Part shown: piece by piece, positions 41,601-60,700 of the stretch
How the letters are laid out: every line of letters begins with the position of its first letter
Numbering within the stretch: position 1 is the first letter of the stretch
Assembly: GCF_048771995.1 (NCBI RefSeq)
Contig: NC_133032.1
Location: 22,297,501-22,361,500 of the forward strand
Length of the DNA: 64,000 nt
Direction of reading: 5' to 3'
Source of the DNA: Taeniopygia guttata
Taxonomy: Eukaryota > Chordata > Aves > Passeriformes > Estrildidae
Position numbers and translations under genes: made by a program
Notes under the pieces: model-generated
Told to the model about the DNA's origin: nothing
The model's database searches: none
The model's input: the letters and a program-made list of their open reading frames with translations, nothing else

Positions 41601-44600
41601 AGCAACCAAAATATCCTAAATTGAGTAATGGCTTATTTGCATTCTCTGGTGATAATGTACTATCTCAAGCCCCAGGAATAATGCCAAACTGGACATTCAG
41701 ACAGATCCTTTTAATACAGCATGCAGTCAGGAGAATCTTTAAAGGATGTTCTTCATTCTCAAATATTAATAGATCCGTAAAAGCTTTACAATCCCACACA
41801 ATATATTTTAAGCAGGCACTTATACAACTCTGAGGGTCAGCTCTGCGCTCCACTGAACTTCTGGGATTGATACATCTCCAACACAGTAACAGAGCAGCAG
41901 TCAGTGATTTTTGGTTTCCAGAACCTAATGACATGTAAGAGTAAAATCAAAGTGCTGTGCTGAGTTTCCTCTCAATCCTTCTACAATGCAGATAATTTTC
42001 TACCCTACAAGCTGGCCAACAGCATCTCACCCCTTGGAACAGTCACATACGTAGTCCTGCTTTCAAAATAAAAGAGCCGTAAGTCATCTGAACCTCTCCA
42101 TTTCGCATACAAGTCAACTTGAAGCAAAGCAGTAGGTGTTGGATGTTTTTGAGGTTTTTTTAACCAGCCTAACTATACATGAACTGAATCCAAACCTATG
42201 CAAAAGCAGCATAATCCAAAAAATATGCCACAGAGAAATGTACAACAGCTCTTTTACTTGCATCTCCTGTTTGATGGTTGTGTCTCCATTCTTGTTTCTT
42301 TGCTTCCTTTATAAGCTATCCCTACTGCATCAGAATATGAAGATCTTTAATTATAAATGTGATGTGGAACACTCACCTACTTAAATCATACAGCACATTC
42401 AGCAGTAATTGTCACACCATTTCTGAATTATTGCCTACAATTCCTACCATTTCTGGTCAAACCAGACCATATATCAAGCATTTAAGTGCAGAATTCATAA
42501 AAATGATTGAATATAAGGTTTTCCATTTTGCTTAAACTCCTAAATTTGAGGAGGATACAGACCTTTCTTAGGCTGAAATCCACAGGCACAAGAAGTATCC
42601 GTAAAACCCAGGTGGTTGTAATAATGAACATCCTCTAATACCTATCTGTTGTCTCAGTGGTAGTGACGAATTATTGACTCAAATCAGTGATATTCAGCTT
42701 CAACAAGAATCCATCATTGACAACAGACAGGCTACATGTATCAGTCTTATACAACTTATACGGTGCTCATTTATAAACTGCTTAAACATATGCACTGAAG
42801 GAAAAATGACACTTTATTACATCTTTACTGCACTATAGACTGGATAGGTGACTTCATAAGCATCAAAACCAGCTCACTTTTAAAAACTTTTAATTTAAAA
42901 GCTAAAATAATAGTGTTAACTCACTTACCAGCAAGTGCTTCTGTTGTATCCTGAAATTTTTCAAAGTGTTTCAGCTTTACTCTACAGAAATAAAATAGAA
43001 GTGTGCAAACAAGTGTATATAAACCACATCCCAGAACCATTTTTTTTTCTGCCTCTGCTACTACAGCTCCTCTCTTTTCCCTACAGCTTCAAAAGATCAA
43101 TATGCAGACCCTCAAAAAGGACTCAGCGCACTAAACTGGCCAATTGAGTCTGGTGTGACATTTCAGCTCGGTCTCACAACAACTATATAAAGAAAAAAAA
43201 AAAAGAATTTTGATTTGGCATTTCTTGGACTGACATCACCAGAAAACCTAACCCCCAGTTTTGCTTTGTAGTTCATATTTAAAGACAGACATCATCCGTT
43301 TAAATTTCAACACTGCAACCTGATTGACTGATGATAGCATCTTCCCACTCATCTTCAAAAGGAAATATTCTGCCTCTGTGGAATGAAGAGCCTGCATAGC
43401 TCAGATTTAACATGCTTTTCAACCAAATGCATCTTCAAAGACTTTAAATTTGAACTGATTCATTGCCCATAAATCCTCAAGTCCTCCCCTGTAATTAGAT
43501 GTTAGAATACAAGTTCTGAACTGAGCTTAAGAAAAACAACAAAAATTTCTTTAATGCCCTAAGTGCTGATCAGAGCCAAGAACCCTATGAAGACTGTTTA
43601 ACCACACTGTGTCAGATCCTTAGGTACAGCTTCTCTCTACCCCTCACACAGTCTGTGGTGTTGGTATATAGTTACAGTTAAAAAGCTATCTCAATCCAGT
43701 AAATTCCTCGTCAGGGACAGGCATTTAACTAATCCAGCTCTGATTAACAACTGCTGGTTGTGAGTCAAGTATCAGCAAAGGAAGCAAGGTCACAGATACA
43801 GCTGAATACCTGAGTTAAGCATTTGCAGATCTCAACAAAAGCTTCAGGCTTACACTGATGCCTTTTCAGAAAGGCAAAAGAGGAATTATTTTTATCAGAA
43901 TAGAGATCCCATTAAGAGCCACATCTTGTATAGCAAGTGGCCAAGACCACGTTTCCAGGACAAGATTAACCACACTACAAACAGGCAGATGTGGGATATT
44001 CTGGACTCTGCTTTAAGTAGTATTACAGAGCAGGATAAATATGAAATGCATAGCTTACTCAGATACATCCATTATAATCAAAGCTGGTTAGAAATCTTCC
44101 AATAAAATCACTAGACAGACTTGGAAGGAATCCACCACTGTCCCCAGCTTTAGGGCAATTTGCTAGAAAGGCCAGCTTGATTAGAGGATGCTGCAATCCC
44201 CGTGCAGCTCTGCAGTGGTGCTCTCACTGATGGCATAGGCACAACACTAGCTCTCAATTCGGTGATTTATGTAGTTCCACCTGGATTAAGTTTTATTTTT
44301 CCCAAAAGAATTTCCTGTGAGCATAAAACCCTGTCATTTCACTGACACTTCCAGCATTAAAAGCTTGGATGTTCTTGTCAAAGCACCCACATTACCTTAA
44401 AATACTGTTCAATTTTTTTGCTTTGGCGACACATGGTAATGACTTCTACTACTTAATTACACTGTAAGGTATTTCGATCACTTTGATATTCCATTGTAAG
44501 CATCTCAGAGTATCTAACTTCACATTATCACTGCTCACAGCTTTTACAATACTTTTTGAAATAATTATAAAAATTTTCGAAACCCAAAAATCAGTACTTC

Positions 44601-46946
44601 ATTCTGAACCTCAGCTGTGTCTAACTACAGGCAGCCATGTCCTTCTTTCACAAGCCACACTGCTATCCCCACATAAAGCTGCTTACATTTTGTTTGCTTT
44701 TTCAGGAGTTTCAAATTCTTTCCACAGACTGTCAACTTCTTGAAGCTTTTTCTCATTCAGAACCTGCAGGAAAAAGAAACACAACACACAACTATATTTA
44801 GTTCTTCAACCTAGGAGACCTGAAACATTTACAGTGTATCCAGCCACGTTGCACTAGTTAACACATCAACAAAGTCAACCTCAGTGATCTCTGTTTCACC
44901 ATTCTCCCTCAGCAGCTTTACCCTACTAATAGACAATAGTGCAACATTTTTACTATCACCTGAATTACTCAAGTTCTTCAGTAATGGCTGCATCCTCCTG
45001 GACCTGGCACATTAAAGCAAAACTCTCTTCTTTATCAAAACTGGGCTTGCCCCACCTCCTCTACAGGACTCACTCATAAGCATGGTGACCAAACCCAAAT
45101 TTACCACTGCTTTGGAAAAATAAAACATCTGGGAAACCTAACAGAAGGCACTGATCCCCCAAATTATTTTCATTAATCAGACCTAACCCAAACACAAAAG
45201 AAATCCCTGTAAAGAACAGTTGCCACCACAGCTTGGTCATCAACCAAACCAAGAATTATCTAAGAGGCAGCAATGGTTTAATCACATCTCTGTACACAGG
45301 GAACCCCCTCAGCTTTTAAGCAGCACAAGATTAACACTTACACTCTTGGAGCCTATAAACATTTCACAAAATGCAGAGTGCACAGGAAATTCCAAAAAAA
45401 TTGTTCTGGGGAATAGTCGAGATCTTTACAACACTGTGTTCTTTACATCTCACTCAATAATCTTGTGGTTTTGTCCCCACAATGCAAATGCAAAGCAATT
45501 GCAATTTAACTCAGTGCAGAAATCATTCCTAGTATTATGAATTTTGCTCCCTAGCAGATTTTTAAACCCTGGTTGAAGGAGGTTGTGTTTTTTCAAACAC
45601 AATTAGTAGAATTGACATCCCACATGACTGTGAGGCACAGCAAAACCTTGGGGCAACCTCAGCCAGACAATTCTTTCCCGCAGTTCATTTTTCCTACACC
45701 AAGACCTACAGAATTTTTAGCCTCTATAAACAGACATAGGCACATAGAGAAAATTAAAGACACAGAAACTGCTAAAATCAAGACCGATAGCATATATAAA
45801 TGACACACGTATGGAAAACTGCTGACACCTGCAGCACCTCTGCAGATACTCCCTGCAGTTCTCTCTGTATGTCCCTTCTCCTACCTTTGCTTTATGCCTG
45901 GTCTACCTTCAGAAATTAAAATATTAAAGTTTGTATTAAAATATTGCCTGAACTGTACAGCTTCACCCCAATGAGGAGAAAATGTTTCAGGGCAGAGAAA
46001 GGAAATATAGAGAGAGCAGACCAGCAAGGATGCAATTCTGCTGCAGGCAAAGGAAACCAGAGCCTTCCTCTCTTCATACCTGCACTCATGTTCACACAAG
46101 CTAAACCCTAAGACTAAGCTGGAAGGGAAAAAAATAAGAATGTTATTATGATCAAACGATGACCAAGCTGTACATGCATTGACACTCGAGCAAGAGAAAA
46201 CCCAAAAAGGAGCAAGACACTGTAGCAACTCCAGTTTAGGCTTGCTCAAAGCCCCAGGCAGCTGCAGCCCTGAGCCACCCGGTCGGGAGGCTAGCAAAGC
46301 CCTGGGAAGGTGTGTGCATGTCCCTCTGGGAGAGCGAGGTCGGGACACGAGAAGCCTGAAGGGCGCTGCCCTTCCCTCGCTTTGCGGCAGGCCCAGGGCA
46401 GGGCCCGCACGGCCGGGAAGGCTCCGCACGGCCGGGAAGGCCCCGCACGGCCGGGAAGGCTCCGCACGGCCGGGAAGGCCCCGCCCGCCCGCCACGCGGC
46501 CCTCCCGCACCCGCGGGGCTCTGCCGGAACGGCGGCCACGAGAGCACCGCCGGGAACAAAAAGCGCACGAGAGCATAACCAAATCCCGTCCGGAACAGGG
46601 GAGGAAACGAGGGCCAGAGATGCCGCTTGGCAGGCACCGAGTAACTCTCCTTCTGCCCGCCGAGAACCTTGCCCCTGCCCCGGGGCCTCTGCTCCCACCC
46701 CCGGCCCTGCTCGCCCCGCGAGGGGCCGCACGGGATGCGGGAGTCCTCACTCCCTCCCTCACCCACGCCCATGTTTCCCCGTAATTCCCACCGCAGGCCC
46801 GACGCCCTCCCCTTCGCCCTCCCTTGTGCTCCGCCGCAGGCCGGCGGCCGCGACACTCCGTGCGAGAGGCAGCGCGGCCCGAGCGCAGCCCCGCGGCTCA
46901 CCTTGAAAATGGCGTAGCCGGCGGCGGTCTCGAACAGCACCAGCAT
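23668..46946 (-). CDS. NOP58: NOP58 ribonucleoprotein, box C/D snoRNP core protein (15 coding exons)
   Basis: NOP58 is a core nucleolar protein of box C/D snoRNPs. With NOP56, fibrillarin and SNU13 it supports 2'-O-methylation and processing of pre-rRNA. Coding exons, 5' to 3' on the minus strand: 46902-46946, 44687-44763, 42929-42981, 41091-41215, 39955-40091, 38758-38822, 37345-37479, 35982-36127, 34925-35051, 34122-34285, 33273-33407, 32015-32076, 29401-29534, 24416-24537, 23668-23724. They sum to 1,584 nt, or 527 residues and a stop (human is 529), and every junction keeps frame. The start MLVLFET is the family start. Residues 2-66 form the NOP5 N-terminal domain, about 160-212 NOSIC, and 255-400 the Nop domain with the [10 protein letters not shown] motif at 321-330. 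The tail is lysine-rich: seven Lys at 480-486, eight at 513-520, ending in acidic residues. All introns are GT/AG. The intron 13 donor (GTTGGT) is weak. Introns 3, 6 and 9 host snoRNAs. Confidence 0.97.
34672..34754 (-). ncRNA. SNORD11: Box C/D snoRNA, SNORD11 type, predicted 18S rRNA G509 guide (NOP58 intron 9)
   Basis: Box C/D snoRNA in the NOP58 sense orientation. Box C (GTGATGA) is the complement of 34,744-34,750 and box D (CTGA) the complement of 34,677-34,680. GUC/GAC bases flank the boxes as a short terminal stem. Upstream of box D an 11-nt element (complement of 34,683-34,693) is antisense to the 18S segment GAGGUAGUGAC. The fifth nucleotide from box D is C, facing the G numbered 509 in human 18S from memory, which is the SNORD11 target. 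An internal CTGA may serve as D'. It should be released from the spliced intron by exonuclease trimming. The symbol rests on target logic and the NOP58 host, not on alignment. Confidence 0.8.
35806..35880 (-). ncRNA. Candidate orphan box C/D snoRNA (NOP58 intron 8)
   Basis: A 75-nt minus-strand element has a perfect 4-bp terminal stem (TGGC/GCCA), box C GTGATGA (complement of 35,869-35,875) and box D CTGA (complement of 35,810-35,813). An internal CTGA is a possible D', followed by a poor C'-like ATGAGGG. Length, strand and host gene fit a snoRNA. The sequence upstream of box D does not match an rRNA or snRNA segment I remember, so it would be an orphan or a chance match. No snoRNA known from mammalian NOP58 obviously corresponds to it. 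Confidence 0.35.
36990..37308 (+). mobile_element. Solo LTR of an avian endogenous retrovirus (fossil), NOP58 intron 7
   Basis: The stretch resembles the LTRs common in songbird genomes: a T-rich left part, the block 'gaactgttggtttgacc' near 37,140, a TATA-like site near 37,204, a poly(A) signal (37,226-37,231) and a GT-rich right end. No internal retroviral genes adjoin it, so it is a solo LTR. The left boundary is uncertain by about 120 bases (a TG at 37,113 is another candidate) and target-site duplications were not resolved. It lies antisense to NOP58 and ends about 40 bases from the exon 7 donor. The family is given from memory of similar repeats; age cannot be set without a consensus. 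Confidence 0.5.
38087..38165 (-). ncRNA. SNORD70: Box C/D snoRNA, SNORD70 type copy 1, predicted 18S rRNA A512 guide (NOP58 intron 6)
   Basis: Minus-strand box C/D snoRNA with box C ATGATGA, box D CTGA (complement of 38,095-38,098), an internal CTGA/ATGATGT pair acting as D'/C', and a partly paired terminal stem (GUUG/CAAC). The 12 nt next to box D are antisense to 18S GGUAGUGACGAA. The fifth nucleotide from box D pairs with the A of GGUAG, A512 in human numbering from memory, the reported SNORD70 target. It shares an exact 27-nt 3' block (plus 38,085-38,111) with the intron 3 copy. The symbol is inferred from the target and host gene. Confidence 0.8.
42646..42726 (-). ncRNA. Box C/D snoRNA, SNORD70 type copy 2, predicted 18S rRNA A512 guide (NOP58 intron 3)
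   Basis: An 81-nt minus-strand element with a perfect 8-bp terminal stem (CTGTTGTC/GACAACAG). Box D CTGA is the complement of 42,654-42,657. Box C reads ATGATGG, one base off consensus. The D-box guide is the same antisense to GGUAGUGACGAA as in the intron 6 copy, so both predict methylation of 18S A512. Outside the shared 3' block the two copies differ widely, including at their internal boxes, which suggests an old duplication with selection on the guide and stem. Confidence 0.85.
46407..46482. repeat. 19-bp minisatellite, four copies, in NOP58 intron 1
   Basis: Four adjoining copies of 'gcacggccgggaaggctcc' begin at 46,407, 46,426, 46,445 and 46,464. The last bases alternate between ctcc and cccc, so the array also has a 38-bp dimer period. 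Each unit holds several CpG sites and a ccggga block. It lies within the CpG island about 420 bases downstream of the NOP58 exon 1 donor and is probably polymorphic in copy number. Confidence 0.92.
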
Positions 46947-47100
46947 GGCTGCGGAGTGCGGCCGCCACCGACCCGCTCAAGCACGCGCGCGCCGCGCGGC
47001 GGAACCGGAACGGGAAGCGGCGGCGGCAGCGGAAGCGAGAGCGCGCGGGGAGCGGAAGCGGCGGGTTGCCTTCCGCCCGCCCGCCAGCCACGTGGCGGGG
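46947..47100 (-). promoter_or_regulatory. NOP58: NOP58 proximal promoter and 5' UTR with ETS-type sites
   Basis: Directly upstream of the start codon the plus strand carries repeated GGAA cores: gcggaacc, ccggaacg, gcggaagcg twice, and cgggaagc, between about 46,998 and 47,060. Clusters of ETS/GABP-type sites in TATA-less CpG promoters are typical of ribosome-biogenesis genes. The transcription start cannot be fixed from sequence; it should lie among these sites. Confidence 0.6.
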
Positions 47101-47480
47101 TCCCCCCGCCGCGGGTTCGAGTCTCGTTACGCACAAACACGCGGGAGCTCGGAAGCCGCCGGTGTGCCATTCTGGCACCTCTCCCGAGCTGCCCTCGCTT
47201 CCCCGGGTGCCGCAGTTGGCGGCAGGGTCGGCCACCGTTGATAGGAAGCGGGTGTGTTCCCCGGGATGCGAGGGGCCGTGCTGGAGACTTTGTTTCCCGA
47301 ACAGACCCCGAAGCAGGGGTGAACGGGTGGTCCTCTCGGCGACCCCGAACCGGACCGGCCGCGGTGTCGGGGTTCAGCAGCGCTCCCGGCCCTCTGCACA
47401 TGGCGGGTTGCGTTCTCTGCCCGCTCCGCTCTCGCTCCCGTGGCCTGACCTGCAGTTCATCGCACCGAAAGCGTTTCCTT

Positions 47481-50194
47481 TGCGTAAAGAATTGTTGACA
47501 CAGTGCGATTGCGTGTATTTAAAAGCTTGGCTTCGCCAGCAGACAAGCACCAAATTCTGCTCATATAAAACACGCGTTTCGAACGCTGCGCGTTTCCCCG
47601 CGCCGCTCGGCTCTCCCCGGGGCACGGGCAGCTCCGTGTGCGGGAAGGCACGGCCCGGGGCGCTGGGGCCGCCACTTGTGCCTCCTCCTACTTTGGTGCC
47701 ACCTCGTGCTTTGTCCTTGGCACAGCCCGGGCGTGCACAGCGCCGTGCCTGGCTGACCTACTTCTGTGCCGCGGCCCTGCTGAGCAACCGAGCAGCTGCG
47801 TGCCGGTGGGAGGGGGGCGGAAAGCGCCTCTCCTTGCCCTTAGAAATCCCCGCTTGTTTCATACGCAGGGTTAGCTGTACTGAAAACAGGCAGAGATTTT
47901 CCTGCCTGCAGGAAGAGAGGCTCCAAGGAACGCTTGGCTTTTGATTTATATCAGACATTCGTTGCTGCATTTTATGCAACCATCTGTATGAGTCAGCATG
48001 CCTTTGTTGCCAGGAGTACGCTGGAAAGTCCATAGTGAGAGAAATCTGTGGACTTGAGTATTTCTGAAGATTTTTTTTATTCAAAGGAAAGACTTGGTAC
48101 TTTACATTACATAACCAATTTTCTTAAAATCCCACAACCAGTAATATTGCCAAAGAAATTAGGTTCATGGAGGTACAGAATTTCCAGGTTCTACCTAGTT
48201 TTAAAGTACTGTTTCTGGCCCTGCTGGCAGAGTACTATTATTATGTAAGAGCTACTGTTAACTTAGCTGGTTGACCTAGAATACTACATTCATCCTGTTG
48301 GCTAGCACTAACTGCTATCAGGCAAGCAAATTGGCATTATGAGATTACAAATTGTTTATAGCTTAAAGTCTGCTTTTTAAAGAAATCCGTTTCTGATGGA
48401 CTGAAGAAGCTTTGCACAGACTGTGTGTGTGAGCTTTGAGAAAACCTCTTGCAGCTATTGGTTCCTATACAGTAGCTTTGGAGAAATCAGCAGAGGTGAA
48501 CTTTATTGGCATCAGGTGACTGAGGTTAAGTGCAGATAGGAAAATAAGAGACATTATAAAACACCTGAGAATTCAGTGAGGTTGTTAGGGCAAGTACTAC
48601 GGGCAGTGTGTACAAATGCAAGGCTGGCTTTGGGTTTTGTGAGAAGAAACTCGTGTAAGTATATTTAGTATGTTAAAAACAGTTTTTGTTACTTTCTCTT
48701 TAAGTGAATTCTATGTTGAATTTGAGCCATTGAAAAAGAAAAGTGGGAGCTTTACTGCTGTACATCCACAGTTTTCACAGTATTAGTGGAGATTAACTTT
48801 GAAGATCCTGTATAAAACTAGCTTGTGTCTTGGAGAGCTGATGCATCCACAAGTGATGGAATAAGAAGGGAGTCACGAAAGGTGGTGCTACTGTTAGTGT
48901 GTATGCTGATGAGCATATTCTAACCCTGTATCTTTATGGCTATGTATGTGGATAGGTAACTGCACTCTGACTCATATGAGTGTTAGCTTTTATTATGGGA
49001 TTACTTGAAAAAATTTGGTTTGTGCCAGAGTCTGAGACTTTGGCCTTAGCACAGTAAGGCTCTGTTTTTAAAACCCCATTTAAAATGTATAAAAAGCAGT
49101 AATGTTCAGGATAGAATATTTGTCATTTTCCATTTTGTTAGTATTGTGTGTTGTTGTGGAGCCCTTGCATGGCTTATTTTGGTGCTTTGTGTGTGTTATT
49201 AAGCTCATAATGAGCTCTTACTGTGAGCTTGGCATAGCACGGACGTATTTGGCTTTTCTAACTGCTTGGCCTTGCCTAAGAAAGATCATCTTCATTCTGT
49301 AGCTCTGTATAGCATTTGTTTTGGTTCTCTTTATTTATTTTTCCCTCCCTTGTTAATTCTGACTTGTTTTAACAGTTGTGATTAAAACTAATTCCCATGA
49401 GTCTAGATACTGATTGTTCCACTGGCTGGCAAAAGTGCACATCTTGGTGTAGCTCTGTTTGTAGCTTGGCATTCACTGACAAGCAGAAATGCAGGCACAG
49501 AGATCAGCTGCTTTGGTGTTTGGTGTTATTACAGGGGAATATGGCACACAGAGCATTGACCTGTTTGTGTTAATGAATGCCTCTTGCTCAGAGCTAATGA
49601 ATGTACTCTGCACTTTCCCAAAGGTAGCTGGTAAAGTTGAAACTCTGTTTAGTAGCATGAGAATAATAATCTCCTTATTTCAGTTGAGCTAATTTCTGTT
49701 GATTCATTAATTTTACATTCATGTTATTTCATGGTTCTCATGTGTGGAGTTTTTTTCTACTTGCTGGTCACTTAGATCTAAGCATATGCCTATGCCAGCA
49801 GTGATGCCATGCAGGAGTTGCCTGAGCAGTTGTAGAGGGGATATTAGGACTCCATACTATAGTCCAAACAGCTTGCAGCCCAAATGTAATATTTTACGTA
49901 GACGTTATTTCTTGTGCAGACCTCTGAATAGCCATGCTGTGCCAATGTAAAGCAGGGCACCTGTTCTAATGATACATCTTTGCAAATTTATTCAAATGCA
50001 ACCCTGGCTGCAGATTTGCTTAATACATGCAGATCCCATTGCTTGCATGGTTGCAATGACTTAAAAAAAATACACTGTATCTAAACAGAAAAGTGAGTTT
50101 TGCTATGGCATATTATCCTAGTAACAACCTCAGCAAGATATTAGAGGTAGGCAGTATGCAAGTGATTTTTGCTCCAAGATCTGCTGTTGTGGGA
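47481..50194. other. Intergenic spacer between divergent NOP58 and SUMO1
   Basis: The first few hundred bases (to about 47,850) remain GC-rich, then composition falls to ordinary AT-rich sequence. No exon chain, RNA gene or transposon was recognised. The spacing between the two start codons is about 3.95 kb. Confidence 0.55.
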
Positions 50195-50630
50195 AGGGTT
50201 ATGTGTCAGGATTGGAAGGGATCTCTGGAGAGCATCGAGTCCAAGACCTTCTACGCAGGGTCACCTGCAGCAGGTGACACGGGAACATGACCAGGTGGGG
50301 TTTGAATATCTCCAGAGAGGGAGAATCCATGATTTCCCTGGGCAGCCTGTTCCAGTGCTCTGCCACCCTCAAACTAAGTAAGCTCTTTCTCAAGGTGTGC
50401 TGGAACTCATTATCTTTTAGTTTATGGCCACTACTCTTCGTTCTGTCACTGAGCACCACTGAGAAGTGCCTGGGACCATCCTCTTGGCACCCGCCTTTGA
50501 GGTATTTCTATGCATTCGTGAGATCCCCTCACAATCTCCTCCAGACTGAACATGCCCAGCTTCCGCAGTCTCTCCTCATGAAGAGAGATGCTCCAGGCCC
50601 GTCACCGTAGCTGTGGCATCCGTTGCTCCG
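50195..50630 (-). mobile_element. CR1 LINE 3' end, 5'-truncated, next to SUMO1 promoter
   Basis: The minus strand encodes the C-terminal CR1 ORF2 signature: GHKLKDNEF, then RVAEHWNRLPREIMDSPSLE, then IFKPHL, matching the family pattern [18 protein letters not shown]. Coding-side CR1 text continues rightward to about 50,630 (the 'agactgaacatgcccagctt' block). The 3' end is near 50,195. The terminal 8-bp repeat is not clear. Divergence from the usual CR1 motif looks moderate to high, so it is an old copy. Its truncated 5' end fades into the GC-rich SUMO1 promoter about 260 bases before the start codon. Confidence 0.9.
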
Positions 50631-50893
50631 GTCGCCAGGGCTGCCGTTAACGTTCGTCGCTTCTTTCAAGGGCGACTCTCACCTCCCCACGGCGGCCTCG
50701 GTGGGAGCCGGTGCCGCGGCGGCTCCACGCGAGGGCCGGGAGGGGCCGCAGGCGGGGCCCGGGAGGGAAATTAGCTCAGGCGCACCGGAAATCCCGCCCG
50801 TGCCGCGGCCCTGTGTTTGCGCTGCGAGCAGAGAAAGGAGCGGAGCGCTTGCAGCGGCCCAGCCGAGCCTGCCGCACGACACGGGGCCGAATC
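50631..50893 (+). promoter_or_regulatory. SUMO1: SUMO1 promoter and 5' UTR in a CpG island
   Basis: This GC-rich, TATA-less stretch continues past exon 1 to about 51,300. Visible elements are an Sp1-type ggcggggcc near 50,752 and an ETS-type caccggaaat near 50,781 followed by cccgccc. The transcription start probably lies between about 50,780 and the ATG. An (GT)8 microsatellite sits downstream in intron 1 at 51,083-51,098. Confidence 0.6.
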
Positions 50894-59905
<9,012 letters not shown>

Positions 59906-60700
59906 ATCCTTCTGAGTTTCTTCCCCCTTAATCCTTTTTTATTTTTAAATAATAGTTCTTTTGTAATGTGGTGTTCAACACTGAAACTGGCACCCCATCT
60001 CTGGGAGTTTACTTTCGAGCGTCTGGTATTTTGAATTCTCGTGTTCATTATACACTATTGTTTCTGTTTTCATTGTGCTGAACTTCTGTGATCCAGCTGC
60101 AACCTTGCTCCCCTCTTCCCTTCTGCCCCCCCTTTAGGAATACATGTACTCACATGCATTTGTATGTTCGCTGGGTTCGTGCATTTCAGGCACGAAGGCT
60201 GTAAGATCTGCCAGGTGGGCGAGTGTTCTTAATGACTTCCATATCTGCCCTGAAGTTTTGATGTGTGACTGTCTCACTCCTGGACTATAACTTTCAGTGC
60301 GAGATGAAGTTTTTCGGAGAACTAAACTGTGGAGAAGTTGTGTATCCATAACTTGGAGCTATTTTGCTTAAATTATGCTGATGGCCCAATGAAGAAGATT
60401 GCCGAGTTGCCAATGGAAAAGCTAGAACTGTTGTCATCTGTTCCTTGCTCCAGAGATGGCTTTGCTGAAGACGTGAAATTGAAAACCCTAATGATTTTTA
60501 AATATTGCCAGAAGAGCCCAGAAGCATTTTAACCTCACATAGCAATTAGTACGCGCAGGTATCCATGCAAGAATGTTCACAGCAGCCAACTGGTGTTATT
60601 TTGACACGCTTGTTTGTACCTATTGGCCTGGGACGTGGGTTTTGAATGGACATTGTCTGTACCAGCTTCATTTAAAATAAACAAGAAAACCAATTTTATA
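59906..60700 (+). other. SUMO1: SUMO1 3' UTR with poly(A) signal
   Basis: The last SUMO1 exon runs on from the TAG stop to an AATAAA at 60,676-60,681, with cleavage expected near 60,700. A second AATAAA at 61,003-61,008 could support a longer isoform. The end is therefore approximate. Confidence 0.7.

Larger units (their letters stand above)
46250..47480. promoter_or_regulatory. CpG island covering NOP58 exon 1 and its upstream side
   Basis: The stretch is dense in C, G and CpG, unlike the AT-rich flanks, and covers the start of NOP58 intron 1, exon 1 and about 500 bases upstream. The long open frames on both strands here, several over 140 codons, come from GC-rich composition and few stop codons. 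They show no conserved domain and should not be taken as genes. Confidence 0.8.

Noticed and set aside
47108-47126. tRNA B-box-like gggttcgagtc
   Set aside because: No A box, acceptor stem or T-arm pairing is present around it.
45881-47944. Long open frames on both strands (up to 293 codons)
   Set aside because: They overlap in several frames inside the CpG island and the minisatellite, are rich in Arg, Pro, Gly and Ala, and match no domain. GC-rich DNA has few stop codons.
48900-48980. Box C/D-like pair in the NOP58-SUMO1 spacer
   Set aside because: Box C is off consensus (CTGATGA), the stem needs bulges, and there is no host intron or visible promoter.
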